DNA of 64,000 nt, from contig JAYEVG010000103.1 of assembly GCA_036346395.1 (NCBI GenBank), forward strand, positions 329,632-393,631. Reading direction: 5' to 3'. The notes under the pieces are model-generated. The model had not been told where the DNA came from. It saw only the letters and a program-made list of their open reading frames with translations, and made no database searches. The DNA is from Hsuehochloa calcarea (taxonomy: Eukaryota; Streptophyta; Magnoliopsida; Poales; Poaceae). Made by a program: the position numbers and the translations under genes. This document shows, one piece after another, positions 22,453 through 33,319 of this stretch (positions are counted from its first letter, which is position 1; each line of letters begins with the position of its first letter).

Positions 22453-24480
22453 GATGGAGGCGGCTAGGCTTGCTTACGTGTTTATGCAACAGTGGCAGCA
22501 GCTGTCAGGGCTGCATACGTGCATGCAATAGCAACATGGCGCAACAGACAACACAGGTAGCAGGCCGCGGCGCGCGTTAGGGCTAGGGCAGTACACGGCA
22601 GCCCCATGGCCTCCCCATATATGGGGCGTGCGTGAGTCCATGGCCATCACGGCTTTGGATCGGCCTGACCCAACTCCTCTCTCGCTCTTATCCAAGCGAA
22701 TATTACAATATTTAAGTACTAACTATATTTTTATTTATGTGTACGTTAGTACTACATAAATTGCAGATTTTTCATCGTGTTACAGTGCACCGGCTATATA
22801 TACATGTGCCATATGTGTACTGCAAGTCGAATTTATTGTTTAATATCTGTGTTTGATGTGATCCACGCGTTAATACCTCTCTCTATATAATATATGCCTT
22901 GCCTATTCACACAAGATGAGATCGACACCGATATATATGAATTAATTATTAATCCATGTGATATTTGCAAACAAATTATTCAACCTAAATATATTGTGGC
23001 AGGTTGAGGGGTGCTAGAGCTATGTAAATATTGGATTTGGAAGAGCTAGCTGTTAATTATAGGGAAAATTAGTTCAATAACATCGCTTTTGGGTTTATTT
23101 AGAGAAATAACATCTCTTTAGTGATGTAGTACAAAATAGAATCAAGAAAACTCAAAATTATTAGGAATAACATTGCCGTTAGTTTAGCTGCCTTTAGTTG
23201 ACGTCCGATGGGTAAAAAGACGACTGCTTTTCTTTGGTCCGCCAAGTCTGCTGCTTGATGACAAGACTTGACCAACAGAATATTGATCTGCACTTAACCA
23301 GAAGTTAATCCAAATGTACTCCATGAAAAGCCGACACCAATTAACATGCCCGGTTGTCCCTAGTAGATTAACCATATTCCAAATAACAAGTTCAAATTCA
23401 TTATTATCCTAGCTCATACGTTGTCGCCGTTGTCTATTATCAAACTAACTTTTGTCCAAATTTATCTTAATCATAAGGAATCACAAAATACCAAAGGTGA
23501 AGATAACACCGGAATGGTTGCTTGTTGCAGAATAGCTGGCCGAGATTTCGACGACATCAGTTCGGCGGCACACTGCCACGATATAGAGTGTGTTCTACAA
23601 CAGTATTACTGAACACGAACCGTGTATGCTCTGCCACAACAAAGATGTCAGAAATCTCTACTCAACAATAACACTCTCACGTTACATGGGTACACCCTGT
23701 CTCAGTGAGGTATTCACCGTTGTGTCGGAAGGCTTTGTTCCTAACACCTCGGGGAAAGGAGCCCCTTTGAGCAATCACAGATGCTCGCACTACTATGACC
23801 TACCAATATGAAAGGCTAGTTTTAGATGAATTAATTAGCAAATGTCGTTCCATACCGGCATATGTAGTTGTACGCTTAGGCTTAAATAGGACTTGCTGGT
23901 GTTCGGTCCTTTATTGACCCATACAATGATCTCCCCCTATCTAAGATATACCTCTCATACTTCTCAGAATATAATATAACTTGTCCACATCGCAATTTAA
24001 GTTTTTCGTTTTTTTCATAAAATATAACAGAATTAAACCCCTCTGGACCATCCTTTTAGCAAATTTTAGTAAAGACTATAGCTTGACTAAGCAATTGTGC
24101 AATACTCGCATTCAAAATTCTTCAAATTGACATCATCTATTGTCTATACCATAATGTAATGGCTATAACAGTAAGAATATCAATATTTCAATGAGGTTCA
24201 TGCATCAAGTAGGATTACGACTACCGTTAACCCTGAACATAGAAATTTTTATCAAACATACACACATGCAAAATAGATTCTACAAAACGAAGTACAATAA
24301 TTAAAATAGTAGGATCAACATGGTCAAAGGAGGTGCTTGCCTTACTCTGGTTGCTCTAAATACGAGGATGGAAGATCGTTGTAAAAGTCGTTCGGACAAT
24401 CGACATCTAATCAAAAGAGCCAGAAGCAAATTAAATATAGAAAAAATAATTTCAATAGCAACAAAATCCTAATATTTTTG
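22453..24480. other. intergenic, no gene seen
   Basis: No supported gene. The first 250 bp continue the GC/CAG-rich DNA that the CACTA element split. The rest is AT-rich; the short frames around 23420-23810 have no recognisable motif. Confidence 0.45.
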
Positions 24481-26890
24481 CTTAATCAGGTAGAGCATGA
24501 TTTTAGGTGGATTTAGAAAAAAAAAGATTCATTCAATTTGGAGTTTGTATGCAAAAATCATTAACCTTTTAATTTGCTCCAGTTTGAAAATTTCAGAAAT
24601 TAGAAAAGTGCTGACATTGAAAGCATATTTTATGAAGTTTATGCTAGCCGAGAAAGTGTATTCTTCTGTGAGTTCTATCGAGGTTTACGCTTTCTAACAG
24701 AGAAAGTGTATTCTCCTCTAACTGAAAGCCGCTTTTCTCATTTTCCCTGATTTTTAGTAACTTACATGTGGGGCCTACTTGTCAGTGGCTCATATTTTTA
24801 TTTTATTGATTTTATTTATAAACCAGTGGCGGTCCCACATGTCATAGACTCATTATTTATTAACTAATGATTAAACGTAATTCTGATTTTAATTAATTGA
24901 CAACTGGGGCCCGCATATCAGTGTCTTGGGTTTTAAAACGTGTTTTAAACCGAGAATAGTGTGTGGCCCCACATGTTAGTGACTCATTTACTAAATATAT
25001 TTAAAATTAGATTTTTTATTACCTTTTCAGCCGGTCCCATCTGTCATTGACTTAGTACGTTTAACTACTGTCATTAAGTGCTAATTAATGTTTAAACACA
25101 TGGTCCCATTGGCAAAGAGAGGGGGAGGATGTAGGGACCCCAGATCTCTGAATCCAAGTCCTCTGTGTATTCTAAACTAGTCACATAATCAGTAGCTATT
25201 CACATAGTGGCAACATTGATAAAATCACATCGATACAACAAAATATCTAAGAAGAAGGCAAATTAATATTACTTAGTTGCAACAGACCTTATGGTCAAGG
25301 TTTACAGAGTTTGCCACGCATGGCATAAGGAAAAAAAAAAGTAAACTTCTTTGTGGAATAAAACAACTCGTGGTAGCCATCGATATGCCCATATGCAATT
25401 GAGTGGAGAGTGCGACCTAGTTCGCATAGTCTTGAGTAATCCTCCCAGTAGAACTCTGTCTTCCCTAGGTCTTCCTTGGTGATTAATCAACAATGGCGTA
25501 AAAGTGTGAGTACATAAAGTACTCGACCAAGTAAATGAAATTTATACAAATAGTATTCATGTAAGGCTTGATTAAGAGTAGCTTTATGACTATTTTGAAG
25601 AAAGCGATATTGATAGTAAATACATTAGAAAGCACAATTTAAAAGATTAAATACATAAGTAAACAAGTACTTTATAACAACTAGTGAACTATCCATTCAC
25701 TTCCCGACCAACAACCGGTGAACTACCCGCTCACTTCCGACCAAACCACCATCAGAATATTTTATGAAAAATCTACCCCTCATGTGAAATCACGGGCATT
25801 GTCAATAGCAGGGACACAACTATTCGAATAGTTTTTAATACTCTGCATATGTTGTACAGTTTGACCCAGAAGAGATAATCAACATATAATGTCAACCAAG
25901 ACACGCTTCCGAAGGCGTGCGACTAAGTGATTATGACAAGGCTTTTACAAAGTCCTGTCTTAACACAGTTCTGCCCGCTAAAATTTCACTTCCTTTGGAC
26001 TAACCATCCGTCGAAAGCCCCCTCTTGCGCTATGTGAATCTATCCATAACCCGAAAACCACACTACCATGAAAGAACCAAATTAATACATTAAATTAATC
26101 AGTCAGGTTCACCCCATCCTGAACATGTGGTTGTACGGTAAGGCTCAGATCAATAGCGCACAAAGTTAAGTCCTTAGTGACTACTCAGGCGAGGCAACCA
26201 TATCCCAAATCCATCCCCTTTACTGCACGATCATTCGCTCTGAGTATGAAATCATTTTTATTCATCCCGACCAAATGACAACCCTTGCCACGGCATAACA
26301 AATTTTAATAACAGTGGCCCCGCCACAATTTCATATTTCATTAAGTTAAATATTCATGATTAATCATTGTGAAGGAACCCATCGTACAACTAAGCATGAA
26401 TAAGCATATTTACGTTTCCCATGTTGATAATTAAATATGTCCAACTAAGATTAACCCAACCTATGGTATCCAAGGGTACATGTCATTCATGCTTCTTCAA
26501 GGAGGCATAATATCAAATAGGTATTTAACTATTCCTGAAAACAGTTGATATAAAATTAGCAATTCATGTTGATATAAAAAAATATACTTTGTAAAAATGG
26601 GTACAATATGATCAAAATTCTACAACTTGCCTTCGTTAAAGGTTTCAGTTGCTTCAGCAGACGGTTCCAAGAAAGCTTCGCTGGAATCTATACGCGTAAA
26701 ATGAGATAAATAAATACAATAAATCCTAATAAAATCCAAAAATTATTAAATTAGAACCAAAAGAAAGGGTTTGAATTAAGATGAATTTAGAAACAAGAAT
26801 AGACGGAATCGGAGTTCGTATGAAGAAGAACGAACATCCAGAAGATTGAAATCACATGAAAATGAGGGAATAATTCCTAGAGTTTACTGT
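24481..26890. repeat. retrotransposon-derived region with LTR-like part
   Basis: Between 24760 and 25060 a degenerate motif of the form 'cccacatgtcagtgactca' recurs about five times at roughly 60-100 bp spacing. At 25131 TGTAGGGACCCC opens the sequence that pairs with 19115 onward. The stretch to 26890 has many short words typical of LTRs (for example 'gtgaactacccgctcacttcc', about 25710-25735). No coding region and no matched duplication were found, so exact borders and orientation are unknown. Confidence 0.45.
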
Positions 26891-27126
26891 GCCAAATTTT
26901 CTTTTCACATAGCATGGAAATGAGAGCATGACACAAAGGGTCCACCTGCAAGTGAGACTAGGAGAGAAAGAAGAAAAGAGATAGCCCATGATAGGTGGGA
27001 CCACCTAGTCATTGAGTCAAGCACAGCCAACAAAGAGCAAACACAGAGCCAAAAGTAGGGGAGCTCCATGGCGTCGGCGTCGACGAGGGGAGGGGCGGGC
27101 CAGCCAAGAGGCAAAATGGATCGAGC

Positions 27127-27164
27127 ATATATATATATATATATAGACACACACACACACACTA
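27127..27164. repeat. compound (TA)n(CA)n microsatellite
   Basis: Uninterrupted AT alternation followed by GACACACAC alternation; a simple repeat with no further signal. Confidence 0.95.
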
Positions 27165-27282
27165 TCTACTCTCAGGTGTAGTTACTCCCTCTCTATCCAC
27201 CTTTTAATTCTCAATGAGATCTGTGGATCTTTCCGAGTCTAATGTGCCTGAAAGTCTGAAATATTGTCTTATTCAAGGCAAT

Positions 27283-27389
27283 AAATTACGTTGCATGTTA
27301 CCGGGTTGTTACTGACTGTTATGGAGTGGTATCCAAAAATTACGTTGCATGTTACTGGATTCTAGTGACTGTTATGGAGTGGTATCCGA
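27283..27389 (+). repeat. tandem duplication, 55-bp period
   Basis: Two copies begin AAATTACGTTGCATG at 27283 and 27338 and both include 'gactgttatggagtggtatcc'; they differ at a few positions. Confidence 0.85.
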
Positions 27390-27451
27390 CCCAATGATCC
27401 AATCAAGTATGTGATATCCGAGAAAGATGGACGGTAGATACAATGGGAGTA

Positions 27452-27453
<2 letters not shown>

Positions 27454-27486
<33 letters not shown>
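27454..27486. repeat. (AT)n microsatellite
   Basis: About 33 bases of pure AT alternation just upstream of the third CACTA copy. Confidence 0.95.
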
Positions 27487-27489
<3 letters not shown>

Positions 27490-27539
27490 TTAATTTGTAT
27501 GGATACAAATTGAGAAGCATATACACATGCATAATTTGT

Positions 27540-28916
27540 ATCACAGATTGATGGTTCTTATTAAAAATCGTCTGTAATAGTTCCTTCCATAGTTAAAAAA
27601 ATTTAGATCTAAACACGTTATTCAGTAAGCATGTTCAACATTAGATAACAGTAAATTCAACTCCAAACTAAATTTTTATTTTCATTTTTGTATTTACATA
27701 TAGCCAAACAGCGTGGCCAGTCGCTTCTTACAAAAGATTTTCTTAAAAAAAAGTAGAAATAAAAAAGATCAACTTATTTCTAGCGGTCGGGGTATTTGCT
27801 ATCTCCGTCTTCAATTCTTCGTAGGCGACATCGTTGGCATCGGAGGGTTCAGGGCCAGCGTAGGTTCCCCAAAACACGGCCACCCGTTGACACGCTCATT
27901 CGAGAGTAGCCCAAATACGCTCCAACTGAAGGGCCAAGTTGAAATGCGCCCAGAGTCTCTCTTCCCTCGCTCGAGGTGTCTCGGCATGGTCCACCGGATC
28001 GACCGTTGCCTCGATTTCACATTCCAAGTGAGCGGTAATCATACGGAGGCGTGCAACGTCTTCCTCGAGGACTATGTCGATGGCTTGGTTAGCTTGCCGG
28101 AAGAAGGAGACCACCGGAAGGCGTGGCGGAGGAGGATGTCAAGGCGGAAGGTGACCATCACATGCTTCGGCATAACCTCCGTTGGAAGAGGGAGGACACT
28201 GTTAGCACATTTTCCTTCGGCAGCATCGACAAGCGTACGACCGGCGAGGTGCTTGTACAAAATGGCTAAATATGTTATTAACGCCGTCGTCAGGGGCGAA
28301 GAGTGGGGAGTTAATTTTGTAATTGCTATTTATTAGTGCTTGAGAGTAGAGCGATATATGTGGGGAATCATCTTTGTGGCAGATGATCATTTTTATAAAA
28401 TAAAGAATAAATTCGGCGTGGGAGATGAAGAGACGACGCATCGGGGACGAGACGAAGAGATGCATTTCGGGGAGCCGAAGCGGCAATGAGCGTTTAAGAG
28501 ATACATATCACAGATAATTTCAACCACAAACCGTCTGCAATACAACATTATTACAGGCAGTTTTTGTTAAGAATTATCTGTAAATTATCATAGACAATTA
28601 TTATTTAAAACCGTCTGTGATGTCTACGAATATCACAGACGGTTTGTATTTAAAATCATCTGTGTATTATCACAGACAGTTCTTGTTAATAATCGTCTGT
28701 GATAATTGTAATTTTCATAGGTTAAGAATCGTCTGTGAAGTATCATAAACGGATTTTATAAAAAAAAATCGTCTGTAATAACGATGTATCACAGTCGGTT
28801 CTAGCCATCACTAGTAACATAGACGATCATGCTTGTATAACCGTCTATAATAATTACAATATTTACGGTTTTCAAAAACCGTCTGTGACGTCAGTATAGC
28901 CTGTTTTGTACGAGTG
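27540..28916. mobile_element. third CACTA copy, degraded left end
   Basis: The right end reads CCTGTTTTGTACGAGTG, a diverged version of the inverted CACTA terminus. It is preceded by a long array of ACCGTCTGTGAT-type motifs in both orientations (28500-28880). On the left a few such motifs appear from about 27545, but no clean CACTA start was found near the AT microsatellite. The middle has a different base composition (27780-28480) and open frames on both strands, the longest 27713-28336 on the plus strand; neither strand shows a family I recognise. Likely non-autonomous. Confidence 0.7.
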
Positions 28917-29737
28917 GCATGTCATTAATTTGTTTGCGCCTAGATTTCACAAACACTCGAGGATAAGATAGTACGTAGAAAAAGACATTCCGAGGTGTAA
29001 AAAAAGGTGGATTATTTAATATCCCATGGCAGTATGGCTCAGAGTCCCCGGCTGCTTAGCGAAATCAATTTGCTGATTGTCGTTCTCTTGAGAAGTAGAC
29101 CAACCTAAATGCTAAGCGAAATTCATCAAGTGCATGTTATTTGTTGTGCAGTGTAGATCTCTTTTCTAAGGCACGGAGTGACCCGGCTGCACAGCGAAAT
29201 TTATCGACCGTCGTTCTCCTCCGCGTAGTACACCCGATCGAGAATATTAGATGTTTTCCGTAGGGCATGCGTGCAAGAAGAAGAAGAAGAAGAAGAAGAA
29301 AACAGGTGCAGGGTTTCCATGGCAGATAGCGCCTCGGCTGCTTAGCCAGGAAAAGGGCCAGCACAATCATCATCCTCTTCCCGTGGGATATATGGGAGGA
29401 GATCATCAAAACACGAGAGGACCTAGCTAGCTTCCCGATCGGAAACGAAACGAGCCCACACCGGCTGCACGCAGTACGAACACCCGTTGGACTCGTCCAT
29501 GGAGAATCGCTAGCTTACGGTTGGGACAAAGCATCTTGGGTCAGCACATGTAGTGTCCAGTGAACCTGCGGACCGGAGTGATAATTTGCAGATAGCCTCT
29601 ATAGTTGTGGTGAAATTGAACAAAGGTACACAATGCCCTTGTGTTTGTATACGAAAAGGTGAACCCTGGGGTCAAATTTGTCGTGGAGTAGGGGGTCTAC
29701 GGGTAAATTTTCCAACGCCCGCCGCTGCAAATGCGTA
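28917..29737. other. intergenic, no gene seen
   Basis: Contains an AAG run (29276-29300) and a repeated phrase 'ggctgcttagc/ggctgcacagcgaaat' around 29050, 29185 and 29336, a degenerate dispersed repeat. No supported gene. Confidence 0.45.
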
Positions 29738-29745
29738 TGCACAAA
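29738..29745. repeat. hAT target-site duplication, left (tgcacaaa)
   Basis: The eight bases tgcacaaa immediately before the left terminus occur again at 33312-33319 directly after the right terminus. Eight-base duplications are diagnostic of hAT transposons. Confidence 0.93.
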
Positions 29746-32700
29746 TAGAGGTGGGCATTGGGCTGGGCACGATGTCACCGTACTTCGGACCGCCTCGTAT
29801 CGTGCCGGCTCGGCCCGGTCACCCCGCCGTGCCGTGCCGTGCCGGCCCACCTCGCCTCAGTCAGACCCAGGCACGGCTCAAAGCCCGTCGTGCTGTGGTC
29901 GTACCGTGCCAGCCCAAACTCAGCTCTAAATAACTATAGACGGCGGAGGCGGCGATGGCGGTGGCGACCGCCATCTTCATTCCCCTCGTACCCGTCTCAT
30001 TAAAAATCTAGTTAAAATTGAATTAATTGGTAAAAATATGGGCACGTAAATATTTTAGGGAAAAATTAAATTTTTCTTGATATTTTACAGATACAATGTT
30101 ACTGTCTCGTTAAAAATCTTACGCCCTAGAGTGGGGTTCCCCGAGTAAGAAAAAAAGTACAATAACAACATGTACATACTAACTACTCATCAATGTAGAT
30201 ATCGTTCATGCGTTCAAGGTCAACGTACGCCTACACGATCTCAAGATCCTCCGGTTGATGTTGTTGCCGCTCTTTAGCTAATTCCCAGTCCTTGGCGCAT
30301 GTGATTGCCTCCACCATCCTAGGCTGAGTGATGATCTTCTTTCTTCAATTATTCTCCCTGCCATGGTGAACGTTGCTTCTGAAGAGACAGTGGACACCGG
30401 CACCAACAGAACATCCCATGTGAAATGTGACAACACAGGAAATATCCGTTTATTATTCTTCCATTATTCGAGCAAGTCTATCTTTCCACAGGAAGTATCA
30501 GGATTGATGTTTGCAAAATCATTCTCCAGGTAGTGGTTTAGCTCTGAGACAGAATTCCACAAAGAAGTTGCGTGAGACTAAGAGGATGAAAAACTGGACT
30601 TGCTCTTTAGTTTCTTCCACAAGTGGGATGTCAAGCTTTTCTTTCCTTGTTACGTCTGCTGTGAGCCCTCCGATCTCACGCTACCGCCGAATTTATCATG
30701 ATACATGTGAAAAACATGAAAAGCTCCTCTTTGACATGTGCGAAAGCTTCCGAGTAATCAAGACCGAGGCATTCACCTATTCCCTCCATACCGATCTGCA
30801 AACCTGACAACTTTTTTGTAGGATCGAAAATGATAGCAAAGCAATACACGTGTGAAATAGAACCAAAATATTTAATAAATTTTTCCTCCATTAGTGCGAC
30901 AACATAACCTAAAAGGGGATCCTTCCTAGATTTAGCAATCTTATCTGTAATTAACCAAATAAATTCTATAACTAAGGGAGAGGTAGGGTAATAAACACCA
31001 GATAACATCTTTGTTGCTTTATAAAAATATTTTAAAAACCCTTAAAAATGACTAGCAATCTGCTAATCTGAATTAGTAACTACCAATTCATTGTCTTGAG
31101 AGTTAGCATTGACAAAAACGGATATGACATATTCGTACCCCTGTAACTTCTTTAACATGATATAGATCGAGTTCCACCTCATCTTCATGTCAAGACTGGA
31201 TTTTCTTGGCTCTTCCCATTGGCCGCACAGTACTCCGCAAACCTGGCTGCCACTTGTGGGAAATTTGTGAGGTAGCGAACGGCGTCGCGGACACTGTTTA
31301 AAAATCCGCCAATCGCCTGCATACCATCTTGAACAACAAGGTTCAAGATATAACATACGCATCTCTGGTGGAGAACATAACCACCAATACACGTCTACAA
31401 TCTTGGGGTGAGGATGTTTATAGCAGTCGTGTTCGCTGATGCATTATCAAGAGTTATAGAAGCAATCTCATTATCTATGTTAAAATCATCAAGTACGCTT
31501 AGTATACGCTCGACAATAGCCTCTCCCGTGTGTTATTCATTAATTACATTAAACCCTGTTACTCTCTTGTTTAGCTGGTAATTGTCGTCTAAATAATGGG
31601 CTACAACACTAATGTATGCACTTTTCTGGTGTGATGATGTCCAAATGTCTAAAGTTATAGCAAAAGAGAACTGAACTTGTAGGAATAGTTCTTTTAGCTC
31701 TGCTAGTTCCTTATGATATATCTGTAAAATATCAGATGTAGTGGTTCCCCAACTAACATGTTAGTACTGTGGGCAAAAGCCGCATTGGATTATTCTTTCA
31801 AACGCGCGACTTTCACCCATCCTAATCGGTTGATCTTCCGTAACAATATATCTAGTAATTTTCTCACGGATAGAAAGCGGGTTGTATACACAAGTACTTA
31901 CAGAGCCATCGGCCTCGAAGTTTAGCTGCATTTGTACTCCCCCCTCGACTATGCGCCCCGATCTTGCGCAAGCATGATTTATAGTGTCGATTCAAGTGCC
32001 CTGTCCCTGCAGCTGCACGAGCAGATAATTTAGCTTAGTAATAATTACAGGTTGTGATATCTACCGTTTGGCTATCTTAGATTTCCTGGCTCCAGGTCAT
32101 GTGCTTCCAGTAATTTGCCCTTTGTCTAGACCCGCCAATGTTGCCGTCCGTGGACGCGGGAGAGAACTCTGGAGCCCCCATTGGCTCCGGACTGCCCTGG
32201 TACTCCTCGTGGCCCTCCGTACCGTCCATATGACGGGCATCCATACCGTAGTCTCTCATACTTGACAAGAACTAGCGAGCATCAACGGGAGTCGGAATCG
32301 GAGGAGAACTAGGGGAGCGGCTACGAGAGCTTACACTAAGTCGCCCTACTGCCCTTTTGTGCTTCGACTCCTCGGTAGCATACTGCTTGGGAGCTCCTTG
32401 GTGCTCCAACTCCTTGGTAGCATAATGGATGGATAGTGAATAAATGGGGAGAGTAGATATATGTTGAAGAAATAAGGAGAGTAAATGGATGATGAAGAAA
32501 TAAGAGTGGATGAATGATGAATAAATGAGTGTATGTATGGTGAAGAAATGAGGCATGGTGAGTTGATTTTTATAGACACAGTGAGTTGCTCTCGAACGTT
32601 GCTCACAACGGTCACTCATCAGTCTCCCGAACATTGCTTAGTCCCACAATTGAAACAAAAGCCAAACTCACTCTCTCGATTATCCCAACGGACCCCCCCC

Positions 32701-33311
32701 GGACTCCCCCCGGCTCTCTCTCTCCCGGCCCCCCACGTCTTATCCCCCCGGTGCTCTCTCTCCCCCTTATATCTTCGGTTTCTCCCTCGGCTCTCTCTCC
32801 CCCCTTATCTCCCCCAGACGGCTAGAACTCTCCCTCTCTCTCAGTCTCTCCATCCCGTGGCTCCTCCCTCTTCTTTGTCCATGGTTCCTCCCTCCCACTG
32901 TGGCCCGCCGTCCATGGAGGTGACGAGGCCGAGAGGCGAGGCGCGAGGAGGCAGCAGAGGAGGCGACAGGCCGAGGCGGGAGGCGCGAGGAGGTAGCGGT
33001 GGGGAGGCGATGAGGCGGCGGCGGAGGCGCGAGGAGGCGGAGCGGCGGAGGCGGCGGCCGCCGACGCCTTGATGTGCGAGCGTGCGGAGTCTTTGGGCGT
33101 GTTGGGCATGCTGAGCCAGCCCGAGCATGGCACGCCACACCAGGCTGTGCCATGCCGCTCGTCGTGCCGTCTTCCCATGCCCAGCCTGGCCCGCCATCTA
33201 TGTCGTGCTAGCTTGGCCCGCCACATGGCATGCCTAGGCTGTGCTTGGGCCGTGTCGAGCCGACCGGGCCTCGGGTGGGCACGGGATGACCCGGCCCGAC
33301 TCCCACCTCTG
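29746..33311 (-). mobile_element. complete-length hAT transposon (3566 bp)
   Basis: Left terminus TAGAGGTGGGCATTGGGC and right terminus, inverted, CAGAGGTGGGAGTCGGGC share AGAGGTGGG and further GC-rich matches. Perfect 8-bp duplications flank them. A decayed transposase runs on the minus strand from 32268 to about 30190. GC-rich sequence resembling 'ccgtgccgtgcc' and 'ggcccgcc' fills both subterminal regions. The element is intact at its ends but its transposase is full of stops, so it could move only if supplied with transposase from elsewhere. Confidence 0.92.
30190..32268 (-). pseudogene. hAT transposase with BED zinc finger, broken
   Basis: Pieces in changing minus-strand frames follow the plant hAT (RICESLEEPER-like) order. 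First is an N-terminal segment at 32268-32077. Then comes the BED finger tail 'GTGHLNRHYKSCLRKIG' near 32000-31950. The RNase H-like catalytic region follows with 'LDIWTSSHQKSAYISVV' and 'ASITLDNASANTTAI'. Next is 'VQDGMQAIGGFLNSVRDA' near 31320. After that 'MEEKFIKYFGSISHVYCFAI' and 'FDPTKKLSG' lie in the intact frame 31008-30676. The C-terminal dimerisation part ends with 'VEAITCAKDWELAKERQQ' near 30270. Numerous stops and frameshifts make it non-functional. Confidence 0.85.
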
Positions 33312-33319
33312 TGCACAAA
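33312..33319. repeat. hAT target-site duplication, right (tgcacaaa)
   Basis: Identical to 29738-29745. Confidence 0.93.

Noticed and set aside
29276..29300. Run of AAG repeats as a possible coding Lys tract
   Set aside because: Simple microsatellite without supporting frame or splice context.
30511..30807. Plus-strand frame in the hAT element
   Set aside because: Antisense to the decayed transposase, which has clear motifs on the minus strand.
32533..33153. GC-rich frames near the right end of the hAT element
   Set aside because: Low-complexity Pro/Arg/Ser/Ala text in a subterminal GC-rich block; no domains.
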